In this document: positions 22,460 through 32,605 of the stretch, one piece after another
Numbering within the stretch: position 1 is the first letter of the stretch
How the letters are laid out: each line of letters starts with the position of its first letter
Assembly: GCF_007655135.1 (NCBI RefSeq)
Contig: NC_045128.1
Coordinates: forward strand, 11,098,001-11,162,000
Reading direction: 5' to 3'
Length of the DNA stretch: 64,000 nt
Source of the DNA: Punica granatum
Taxonomy: Eukaryota; Streptophyta; Magnoliopsida; Myrtales; Lythraceae
Notes under the pieces: generated by a model
What the model was told of the DNA's origin: nothing
Seen by the model: the letters and a program-made list of their open reading frames with translations, nothing else
The model's database searches: none
Program-made: the position numbers and the translations under genes

Positions 22460-22756
22460 GAGTAGAATACCACGGTCGCCATTCATTTATTCATTAGCAA
22501 CCGTTTTTGCCCCTAACATATTTTTGTCACCAATTAGCCCCAAACGTTGGTATTTCGTCTACCATTTATACCCTTCCGTTAACCTTCGTGACGAAAAATT
22601 CATAGACGACGTTACCTTTTTCGTCACTTTTCCGTTACGGAATGGTATAAATGGTAGACGGAATGCCAACGTTTGGAGTTACTTGGCGACAAAAATATGT
22701 CAGGGGTAAAAACGGTTGCTAATGAATAAGTGAATGGCGACAGTGGTAGTCTGCTA
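22460..22756. mobile_element. Mutator-type foldback MITE with 9-bp target duplication
   Basis: The 297-bp element folds on itself: the left arm from GAGTAGAATACCACGGTCGC and the reverse complement of the right end TAGCAGACTACCACTGTCGC differ at 4 of 21 end positions and stay paired for over 100 bp (for example CAACCGTTTTTGCCCCTAAC with GTCAGGGGTAAAAACGGTTG). It is flanked by perfect 9-bp repeats TTACTAAAA (22451-22459 and 22757-22765), the duplication length of Mutator-like transposases. No coding capacity. Confidence 0.88.
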
Positions 22757-23881
22757 TTACTAAAATGTATCCTTAGGCTAATAAAAAAGAAATAATGAGC
22801 CACTTTTTTGACAACTTGAATAATATAATTAATATAACAATTTAAATAACTTTTAAATTTCAGAAAAGAAAAAAAAAAACAGATGAAGGTCTGAGAGAAG
22901 AATAGAAGAGGGAGGGGCGGTGGTGGCTGCCCTCGGCGTGGCAATAATTCTCTAGAAGACGATAAGGTTGTCCACCTCGTGCTTGCTATTACATATTGAA
23001 CATATCATGCATCATGACACCTCAAACTCTGTTAGACTATTACACTCTTCTCCATTTTTACGCGTATTTATTATATTTATTTTTAAAAACTATATTTTTA
23101 GTCCTTTAACTTTCGTTACATTTCTATTTTCGTCCACTTTCAATTTTTTTCTATTTTCTACCACCATCTTTCACTACTTTCCTATTTCTTTCCTATTTCA
23201 TTGATTTAGGGCCCCCTGTTTCTGGGCCTACCACTAGTAATAAATGTTTTAAACTCTTATTTTATTTAGGGCCCTCTGTTTGGTCGAGTGTAGGGAAACG
23301 AAATGAGGTGGAATGGGATGGAATTAGAAATGGAATGACAATTTTTATTTTTGTGTGGTTTAATAAGTAATCAAAATTCAATTCCATTTGCTTCTACTTG
23401 TTTCATTGCCTACGGAATCGGAATCAAATTTTCATGTACGATAATTATTTGTAATATTTCAAGTGAACAACTAACAAGTATTCATGCGGGTGCGGCTCAA
23501 TAATTATTCATATAACATACACAAAGAATAAAGAGTTCTTATATCATACCGAATTTATTCAATAACATGATATTAAGAAAAAAAATTACAACAAAAGTTC
23601 AGTCAAACTTCATAGAAAGTACTGCAATATTGTTCCGTAATTTTTTCAACATATATAAACAAATTATATAAAGCGCGACATTGTGGCCGGCAATGTTTGC
23701 TGATTAGAAAAATCTTCCATTCTTGACCAATCATAAAATTTCATTTTATTATTCAATTAAATTTTATGAGCAAAATTTTACTTAAAAAAGATTTTGATTC
23801 CCCTTCCGCAAACCCTATAACCCGGAATCGATTCCCTTGCATATTCCTAGTTCCATTCGAACAAACATCGACAATTAAAAT
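22757..23881. other. Intergenic stretch; possible decayed Harbinger-like MITE
   Basis: No gene is seen. GGGCCCTCTGTTTGGTCGAG at about 23268 and the reverse complement of ATGGAACTAGGAATATGC-like sequence near 23840-23870 weakly resemble facing ends of a GGCC.TGTTTGG-type element, but target duplications could not be shown. Confidence 0.3.
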
Positions 23882-26667
23882 TGTCAGCACCCCATTTTGG
23901 TCCACCCTAACAATAGGAGGGCAAAATCGTCATTTGTCACTATCGAGGCCAAAAAAATAATTTTCTACATAATATCGATCCCTGAATTTTTTGAACGCAA
24001 TGGCGGTCTCGAATCATTTTTTGATATCCAATTGAAAAGATGAGAATTTTAATTTTTACGTGCGTCAAATTCAAATTCTTAAATCTGTTTTAACAAAAAA
24101 AAATTCGCGCTTAGATCGATCAGATCGGCGTCAGACCGGTCAAGTCGTTATCAGACCGGTCTGACGCCTGTCAGAATTTCTGATGCGGGTCAGAACTTTC
24201 TGACCCTTTCATTTTCGCCCCTGCACTTTCTTTCTTTCCACTTCGCCCCCTCATCTTTTCGTCCTCTTCCTTTCCGCCCCGCCATTCTTTCCTTCTCTTC
24301 TCTTCTCCCCCCACTTTTTCTCCTCTTCTTTCATTGACATCCCTCTGCCATCTCCGACACACCGCGGTTGCCCACCCACCGCGACCGCCTGCCACCACGG
24401 ACACGCTCGCCCGACACGCCACTGCTCGCTTCCCCGACACGCTCCCTTGCCGCTTTCTCGCTCTCTCCGGCTCGATTTTCGCAAAAAACCCCCCGCGGCC
24501 CCCGCTCGAGAACGGGGGGATCTCTTGCAAAATCGACGCCGAATCTCGCTCTCTCACTCTCGTTTTTTCTCCCCAATCGATCCGCGACGCTTCCCCGAAT
24601 AAAACCCCTCCATTTCTTCCTCTCAATTTCTCCGGATTTTAGACGATTAAGCTGGAAAACCCCTAGCCGGAAAAACTCAAAACCCCGTAGAGAAAAACTC
24701 GAAATCCGAACCGGCCCGAGCCTCGTGACCCCTGTCTCGAGCACGGCGTAGCCCAGGCTGTGCTCGCCGCCGCCTCCCGCGCCCTCCTGCACCGTCGCCG
24801 CGGCGCCCAGAGGCGGGAACTGTCGTTCTTGGTCGTCGAAACCCCTCTCCGCCCTTCTTCGTCTTCTCCGGCGCTCTCCCTCTCACGGGCTCGATCCATC
24901 TTTTCGGTTTGTGCAGGTTCAGCCTAGTCGAGTCGGCCCAGCCCAATCCAGCAGAGGCGATCCGACCCAGTCTGCCCGACCCGTTCCGCCTAGCCTGGAA
25001 CTCGGCCCAGAACGCACGGAGCCAACCCGTTCGACCCAATCCGTCTGAGGCCCAAAGCCCTCCGCGGCCCAGCGCTCCACGCGGCCCAGCTTCTTCGCCC
25101 GCAGCCCAGTTCACACGCGCGCAGCCCAGTCCTCCGCGATCTGGCCCGGACTCTGCACTCCCGACCCAACTCGCCGGCCCAGTGCCCATTCTAGCCGGTC
25201 CGCACTGTTAAGACAGCCCGGTCCGGTCCAAACGTCTGGTTTTCTGGTTTAAACCGAAATTAGGTTTATTATTCCGACTTAGTGGCATGCGTAGGTCTTA
25301 ATTCGTGAATAAATTTGAAGATTGCGATGATAATTTGTGATTGTTGTGTCGAAAATTTGAATTAAAAAAATTAAAAATAAAGAAAAGAATGATAAAAAAA
25401 ATAAAATAATTGTTGTTCTAATTAAACCAATGAAAGCACGAATTGGAATATTTTAATTACTCGACATTAAAACCGATTGTTTGAAGCGAGAACGAATTCA
25501 CACGAATCAATCTCATGGTCACTTGGCTTTAAGGGAATTAAATCGATTAAATACATAAAAACTAGTTTAATTAATTATTCGGACTTAAAAATTGACAAAA
25601 TTAAATTCCGTCGTGGCTAATTTTGCTTATCCATGTGCACATGTGAATAATTGGATATGCTTTGATCAAAATCCCGCACGAATTGGCTAATCACGTAAAC
25701 ACGACATTAAAAGACACAGCTCTCTTGCATTCACACTTTCATCGGATTTCATTTACTTTGTCTGCTTTCGTTGTTTTGTCTGTTTTCTGTTTATTTATTG
25801 TGGGTCGAGCCCGAATCCCGAGGATGCGATATACACAGGGTCCAACACCCTCTCTTGTCAATCACGGGGTCCAACACCCCCACACACCTAGCGCGCGCAA
25901 CCCGAGTGCAGAATCGGGTCTTGTTTCGACTTACTGCTTCGCTCCTAGTAGTGTTTATGTGGAAGACGACTCGAATTGGGTAAGTAAGTTGCGGCCGGAC
26001 ATGACCTGGGAGCTCGACAACTGATCTTACGGCTATCAAGAGAATCACGTGACTCTTTCACCATCCGTTGGTTCGGTTGGACCCGACCCCCGGCTCTCTG
26101 AGCTTGCGTTGCTTTAATTGCAATTTCAGTCTTTTCAAACCACACGGTGAGCACGAGTGGAATAATGACCGAACGCGAACCGATCGGGATTCAGTTGTTA
26201 TAATTTGTATTTTATTCATTTGAGAGAACAATGTAAGGGTTTATGCTATACATTTATTCATGTAAGAATCCCGATCGGAGAGTGGACTGTCGGAGTGTTT
26301 CTTCAAATTTATGGTGTCAAAACACGTAAGATGAGCGGAACTTAATTAAGCGGTAATTAAGTTAAAATGGCAAGCCTAGACAAGCTTGAGTACCGATAGG
26401 GCGTGCGAGATATAGGCTCGCATGTAACAGAACCCTCGAATTCGGAACCTCGGGTTTCGTAGACCATATGCCTTAGCAATTAGGTGTACCCCGTACCCCT
26501 AGACCTGAGTAACTTGCCGGCCCTCGACCTTCGGGCCGTAAAATGGCAAGTGGCAACTCCTTCTCACGTGCGTCCGTCACGCATCCCCGGGAAGGTGGAC
26601 ACCACCAAGCCGCGTTGCATAGGCACGCGCATGCATGCCCCGATGAGACGAAATTCGGGTGCGCATA
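23882..26667 (+). mobile_element. Large LTR (2.8 kb) of a probable Ty3/gypsy element, copy 1
   Basis: Starts TGTCAGCACCCCATTTTGG and ends GGGTGCGCATA. It is collinear with the reverse complement of 43673-51863 (minus an insertion): both share the start, a GC-rich pyrimidine-biased block (24180-25210 here), GACTTAGTGGCATG, GAATTTACGG-like GTGTCAAAAC, and an end block CACGTGCGTCCGTC...GCATGCATGCCCCGATGAG. No ORF in it resembles a known protein; the long frames at 24170-25210 on both strands reflect GC-rich, stop-poor sequence. No convincing target duplication at this copy, so it may be one end of a truncated element. Confidence 0.65.
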
Positions 26668-27853
26668 GGAATGATCCATTCCGATTCTGATTCCCCTCTC
26701 AATTTACATGAACCAAACGGTTAGTTCAATAATTAGTTAGAATCTATTATAGGTATTGAATTTTGACTCCTTGGGATTGTGCAGTAGGATGCCTCTATTC
26801 TTGTAACAAAAACGTGCCACATTAGCACTTTGAGAACTTTCGAAGCATCGAAGTAATTGACCCTTGATTTTCTTGCATTTAGTTTATATGCCCAAAAAAT
26901 AATTAAAAAGTGACCCTTCATTTTATTGCATTTAATTTTTATGGCCAAAAACTTATTAAAAGGAATTCATCATTCTTAGACAAATCTTTTAGTTTTGGAT
27001 TTCTCACCCACTTTCTTGTATATATTAATTCAAACTACGATCATGGAATTCTCCCTTGTGATGAGTCTTTGACAAAAGCATTTTGAACAAATACTCAACT
27101 TGTGGTTGATTATCCTTTTAAGTCTCTTCATCAATATATACCTCGGCTTTTCCTTTCTACACATTTTCATAAATAATTTGCAATTTTTCATGATATATTA
27201 ATTTAATTGGATGTTTTCTAGGAGATTATTTATTTTATATCTTTTTGTAAACATGACAATATCAACAAATATATAAAATAAAAACAAATTTGAAGTGAAA
27301 ACCGAAAAATCCGCGTGACTAGTCTAGTAATAAGAGGTCTAACTTTTCTTAATTAATAGATGTGAATTCCTTGGTTTTCTTTTTCCCTGGCAACAGTAGA
27401 AGCTTGGCAATAAATAGTAACAAAACAGAATAAGCAGCAGTTGAGAATATCAAGTATCAACAATCAAATTAACAATAAAAATAATATCAAAAGCAAAATA
27501 AAAGTTTTTATTAAATTGTAGAATAGTACATGCAAAGAATTAGTGGCTATGATCTCAATGAATTAATGAAGATGGGATGGAAAATTTTCTACAAAAGGAC
27601 AAAAAGAAAAGCATATATCCTTTTTCCTTTCATATGAATTGAATTCATTCATTTTCTAATTTATGCCTATCATAAGATTTCTTATTTTTGTTTTATTAAA
27701 ATATTAAAAAGATATATAATATATTAAAGTAAAATAATAACAATTCACACAAAAAAAAACAAAAAAAAAAACTTTTTTTATCATGCCTAATAAACAAAAA
27801 TTAGTAATGACAAAGTTTCCTTTTTCTTAATCATTAAAAATTGAATAAAATAT
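26668..27853. other. AT-rich intergenic stretch
   Basis: No gene or repeat is recognised. Confidence 0.4.
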
Positions 27854-28132
27854 AGGGAAAATAGCCCCATATAGCACAATTTTTACCTTATTTTCACTTC
27901 CTAGCACGTTTTTAAAAGTTGTTACGATCTAGCACGAATCACCATTTTATTCCCGGATCTAGCATACCGTTAAATTTCGTCTAAAAATCGTTAAACACCG
28001 TTAGACAAAGTTTAACGGCGTGCTAGATCTGGTAATAAAATGACGATTCGTGCTAGATCGTGACAACTTTTAAAAATGTGGTAGGAATTAAAAATAAGGT
28101 AAAAACTGTGCTACATGGGGCTATTTTCCCTT
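27854..28132. mobile_element. Foldback MITE, copy 1
   Basis: A near-perfect palindrome of about 280 bp: left end AGGGAAAATAGCCCCATATA pairs with right end CATGGGGCTATTTTCCCTT, and the arms continue through TTACGATCTAGCACGAATCA / TGATTCGTGCTAGATCG-type sequence to a centre near 27990. No ORF. Target duplication not resolved. Confidence 0.78.
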
Positions 28133-28139
28133 AAAAAGT

Positions 28140-29190
28140 ATTTACCACTCTTTTCAGTATTCTGATTTTGATAGTTTTTGTGAACTGTACGATCTCAAAA
28201 CAAGGTGAAACTTTTACCCCATGTTCCTGATATTATTATAAACCTTCACACTAATTTTCAGATTTTTCTGAAAGGTAAATTTTCAGATAAAAAATATTTA
28301 CATCTTTTTTTAGTGTTGTGATTTAGATAGTTTTTGTGAATCGTCCGATCTCAAAACGAGGTGAAACTTTTACCCCATGTTCCTGATATTATTATAAAGC
28401 TCTACACAAATTTTAAAATTTTATGGGTGGTGAATCTTCAGATAAAAAATAGTTACCCTTCTTTTCGGTGCTCCGATTTTGATAGTTTTTATGCACTGTT
28501 CGATCTCCAAATGAGATGAAACTTTTTTTCCATGTTCCTAACATTATTATAAAACTCCTCACAGATTTTCAGATTTTTCTGGACGGTGAATCTTCAGATA
28601 AAATATATTTGCCCATCTTTTTGGTGTTTCAATTTTGATAGTTTTTGTTAATCTCTCGGTCTCAAAACGAGATAAAACTTTTACCCCATGTTTCTGATGT
28701 TATTATAAAGCTTCACATAAATTTTCAAATTTTTCTTGATAGTGAATTTTCAGATAAAAAATATTTACCTCTTTTTTCACTGTTGTGATTTAGATAGCTT
28801 TTGTGAATCGTCCGATCTCAAAATGAGGTGAAAATTTTGCCCGATATTCCTGATATTATTATAACGCTTCACACAAAATTAATTACCCTTCTTTTCGGTG
28901 CTCTGATTTTGATAGTTTTTGTGAACCGTACGATCTCAAAACGAGATGAAACTTTTTCCCCAAGTTCCTAATATTATTATAAAGCTCCTCACATATTTTC
29001 ATATTTTTCTGAGCAGTGAATCTTCAGATAAAATATGTTTACTTATCTTTTCGGTGATCCGATTTTGATAGTTTTTGTGAATCCCCCAATTTCAAAACGA
29101 GATGAAACTTTTACCCCATATTTCTGATATTATTATAAAGCTCCACATTAATTTTCAGATTTTTCTAGGCGGTGAATCTTCAAATAAATA
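28140..29190. repeat. Tandem array, seven units of about 156 bp
   Basis: The landmark GATCTC(A)AAAC recurs at 28191, 28347, 28502, 28658, 28814, 28932 and about 29088, giving spacings of 156, 155, 156, 156, 118 and 156. Each unit carries TTTTGATAGTTTTTGTGAA, GAGGTGAAACTTTTACCCCA, GATATTATTATAAAGC and a CTTCAGATAAAA segment. The fifth-to-sixth spacing has lost about 38 bp. The array lies exactly between two copies of one foldback MITE. Confidence 0.9.
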
Positions 29191-29192
29191 AA

Positions 29193-29450
29193 AAGGAAAA
29201 ATAGTCACATATAGCACATATTTTACCTTATTTTCACTTCCTACCACGTTTTTAAAAGTTGTCACCATCTAGCACGAATCACCATTTTATTCTCGGATCT
29301 AGCACATCGTTAAACTCTGTCTAACGGTATTTAAGGGTTTTTAGACGGAGTTTAACGGTGTGCTAGATCCCGGAATAAAATGGTGATTCTTGCTAGATCG
29401 TGACAACTTTAAAAACCGTGTTAGGAAGTGAAAATAAGGCAAAAACTGTG
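29193..29450. mobile_element. Foldback MITE, copy 2, right end missing
   Basis: Same family as 27854-28132: left end AAGGAAAAATAGTCACATAT, the CATCTAGCACGAATCACCAT arm and its inverted partner. The right terminal bases after TGTGCTA are replaced by the end of the Mutator-like element, so this copy was broken at that junction. Confidence 0.72.
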
Positions 29451-29771
29451 CTATTTGGTCTGGCCGTTTGAAACCTTTGGACTAATTGGTCCTTCTGTTC
29501 CAAACATTGCAAGTCCCTGACGGAAATTGTACTAGACGCCGTGAGCAACGAACAGAAGTCGCCCCTGCTCATCTTCTTCACTCATTCCCACTCGAATTTC
29601 CCCTAAATCGAGCAAACCCTGAGATCTTCCGATTCCCTAGTGTTCTTCCTCCAGCCGCCGCAAGCTTTCTGGTGGTTGTTTTTCGGAGAGAAGCCCGACA
29701 GCTGCTCCAGGTTCTGCTTCCTCATTCTGGTTCTGGTGTGTTGCTCGTCTGCTGTGTTCGTTGGTTCTGCT
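29451..29771. repeat. MULE left terminal inverted repeat
   Basis: Pairs with 37053-37371. It is followed by a possible leader exon ending CAG at about 29837 before GTAAGATTG, so the promoter of the GRF gene probably lies in this repeat. Confidence 0.88.
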
Positions 29772-30736
29772 GTGTTGAAATTGCAGATTTTCGCAAAACT
29801 GAAGCTCATCTTAGGGCTGCTCTCTCCATAGAGCAGGTAAGATTGAGAAGCAGCTTCCTCTGAGATGGATATTTCTTTGCATTTTCCGGAAGTTTTAGTT
29901 CGATAGCTTTGATTGAGGTGGCGGGAGGTATATAACCAAAATCCGAGAGCGCTGGAGTTTAGATTCGATTTTGTTCTTTAACAGTATGATTAAGAAGTTT
30001 CATAGTTAGGGAGAGTCTCTAATTCTTTTCCTCTGTACATGCGATCTGCTATATGAGAAGGAGATTTTGATGAGAGTTCGGATTTTAATTTCCATTAGAA
30101 ATAGAAGCTTCTAATTTATTTATTTTTCCTGAGTTCGGAACCTACTTGTTACTTTCGACTAGTCCTATTCAAGTTCTACAAAATCATTGAAGAGAATACA
30201 AATGATGATGGTGATTAAAGTCATCAATTTGAGATGGTGACGGAGTCAGATTATTTTGAGATTCTTAATACATCGTCGGCTCGGAATGTACTTAGCTAAG
30301 ACTTGGCACGGAACAAGCAAACAAATGTCGGCTCGATAGAATTAGAAGTAGCCTAAAATTCGAAACACATGCATTTGATTGCGCCTAAAAATTCGTACGG
30401 ACTGTCCGAGCTTGCTTTCATCTGATCAAAGTTGGGAAATAAGTTTGAGTCTTTGCCTTGTTAGGAACTGGTTCTGGTGTTGAGGATTATATTTCTCTAC
30501 CATTGTCTTTTTTTTTCTGACATATTTTGTAACACGACGAAACCAAAGAAGCAGAAGTAGTAAACATTCTACTGGCAGACCAGATGAAATCTTGAGCAGG
30601 GTTTATTGAATTTATAGTTTTATAGTTAATTTTTTGTATATGGGAATGAGAGTAGAGGCTGATTCTTCTGCAACCTGTTTCCTCTGTGTTTCCTTTATGA
30701 AAGCAAGCTCTTTTAAAAGGTTTTTACCTGCTTTCT

Positions 30737-30740
<4 letters not shown>

Positions 30741-30777
<37 letters not shown>

Positions 30778-30778
30778 G
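30741..30778. repeat. (CA)n(TA)n compound microsatellite
   Basis: About 12 CA units followed by about 8 TA units, in the presumed leader intron of the GRF gene. Confidence 0.9.
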
Positions 30779-31251
30779 CAGATTCCTAGAGATGTATAGG
30801 TTTTATTCCTCTAGGCTTTGCTGTTAATCATTCTTTGATTTTGTAGCTTTTCCAATCTCACAGTGAGCAGAGTTCTCATATGCTTGAGGCTGTGAATTTT
30901 AGCACATATTCATGCGGCTGTGAATTTGTGAATTTTGTTGTTGAACTTGGTATCACGTATTTGTATTCTCAGCACTGTGATTTTTGCTGCTGAACTCGGT
31001 ATCACTTGGACTTGGTAGCACATGAATTTTGCTGCATTTGCTTGGTGCTCTGTTTAGGTACTTGAATTATGCTTGCGTGCGGTTGCTTGGTCTGTTGCCG
31101 TGCATGTGCTTGGTGCTTGTATTCACATCACATGTACTTGTATGTTTAATTTCATGGTCCTGCTTTTCAAATTATTAGCCCATTTGGAAGCGACATTGAA
31201 TAGAGACAGTACAAGCAGAGAGAGAGAACAGAGAGGGGAATCACAATAGAT

Positions 31252-31689
31252 ATGGGAGGTGAGGGAAGCCATTGGAGTGGGACAAACCAATATGTCCAAA
31301 AGTCCACGGCTTATTCACCGGTTGAGGAATCAGTCAATCTCTGTGGGTGTGGAAGGAAGCTCCTATTACAAACATCTATAGAGAAACAGAGCTATGGTAG
31401 GCGTTTCCTTGGTTGTCCCTTATGGAAAAGAAGTGATCTTACATGTGGATACTTTGAATGGGTTGATAATGAGGAGCAACTTGAAGTGCAGCAGACTGCA
31501 AGACCTCGGATTGGAGCTTCTTTTACATCCCCGAAGAAACAAGCTTTAAATGGAGAAGATAACAAGCTCATAAAGAAGATGAAGAAGAAAATTCGAATGT
31601 ATGAACATGAAAACAAAATGCTTAAGATTGCATGTGGTGTATTGGTTTTCATCATTGTTTTAGTCGTAGTTTGTGTTGTATTGAGATGA
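31252..31689 (+). CDS. GRF-type zinc-finger protein with C-terminal membrane anchor (MULE-borne)
   Basis: 145 residues from ATG 31252. Residues 31-71 form a GRF zinc finger: CGCGRKLLLQ, then GRRFLGCP, then CGYFEWVD, with metal ligands probably at C31, C33, C55 and C65. Residues about 103-125 are charged and helical (DNKLIKKMKKKIRMYEHENK), likely a coiled coil. Residues 127-143 (ACGVLVFIIVLVVVCVV region) are a single membrane-spanning segment at the extreme C-terminus, the layout of a tail-anchored protein. GRF fingers bind nucleic acid, often single-stranded, in other proteins; the role here is unknown. It lies inside a Mutator-like element and converges on its transposase. The frame is intact. 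A possible leader exon ends near 29837. Confidence 0.82.
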   Translation: MGGEGSHWSGTNQYVQKSTAYSPVEESVNLCGCGRKLLLQTSIEKQSYGRRFLGCPLWKRSDLTCGYFEWVDNEEQLEVQQTARPRIGASFTSPKKQALNGEDNKLIKKMKKKIRMYEHENKMLKIACGVLVFIIVLVVVCVVLR

Positions 31690-31789
31690 CTCTGGTATTG
31701 ATAATATAATACAATGTTTGTCTTTGCGTAATCTGCTGTTATTGTTGCAAATTCTGTGTGGCTTTCTGTTATTGTTGTCTGTAATGTAT

Positions 31790-32556
31790 TTTTTAGACAG
31801 AATACAGAAGAAAATGCATTTTTCAACAGAATACAAAATAATTTGTATTTTTTCACCAGAATACATAACATAAAGCGTTTTTTCAACAGAATACAAAACA
31901 ATTTGCATTTTCTAACAGAATACATAACATAATGCATTTTTGCAACAAAATACATAACAGAATGCATTTTCACAACAGAATACATAATAGAATGCATTTT
32001 CACAACAGAATACATAACAGAAAGCGTTTTTTCAATAGAATACATAACAGAATGCATTTTCACAACAGAATACATAACATAATGCATTTTCACAACAGAA
32101 TACATAACAAAATGCATTTTCACAACAGAATACATAACAGAAAGCGTTTTTTCAACATAATACATAACAAAATGCATTTTTTCAACAGAATACATAACAT
32201 AATGCATTTTTTCAACAGAATACAAAACAAAATGCATTTTCACAACAGAATATATAACAGAATGCATTTTTTCAACAGAATACATAACATAATGCATTTG
32301 CTTAACAGAATACAAAACAAATGCATTTTCACAACAGAATATATAACAGAAAGCGTTTATCCAACAGAATACATAACAGAATGCATTTTTTCAACATAAT
32401 ACATAACAGAATGCATTTTCACAACAGAATACATAACAGAAAGCGTTTTTTCAACAAAATACATAACAGAATGCATTTTCCAACATAATACATAACATAA
32501 TGCATTTCAACTTCAGAATACATAACATAAAGCGTTTTTTCAACAGAATACCACAC
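31790..32556. repeat. 30-bp minisatellite, about 25 copies
   Basis: Units such as CAACAGAATACATAACATAA plus TGCATTTT repeat every 30 bp from just after the GRF stop codon to about 50 bp before the transposase stop codon. Because 30 is a multiple of three, one frame stays open on each strand: minus strand 31392-32315 gives repeats like MYSVEKMHYV, plus strand 31932-32399 gives repeats like MHFHNRIHNR. Variants (GCATTT versus GCGTTT; CATAACAGAA, CATAACATAA, CAAAACAA) are scattered. I regard it as shared 3' sequence of two convergent genes, not as coding. Confidence 0.92.
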
Positions 32557-32605
32557 ATAATACATAACCACAAACATACAACTGCCTATATGGTCTACTA
32601 ACTCC

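Noticed and set aside
24170..25211. Long overlapping ORFs on both strands (up to 170 codons) in a GC-rich block
   Set aside because: Several frames are open at once on both strands, the peptides are Arg/Pro/Ser-rich and low in complexity, and the block lies within a repeated LTR.
31392..32315. 307-codon minus-strand ORF with MYSVEKMHYV-type repeats
   Set aside because: Most of it is the 30-bp minisatellite read in its stop-free frame; the rest runs antisense through the GRF gene. Kept as a finding on the repeat, not as a gene.
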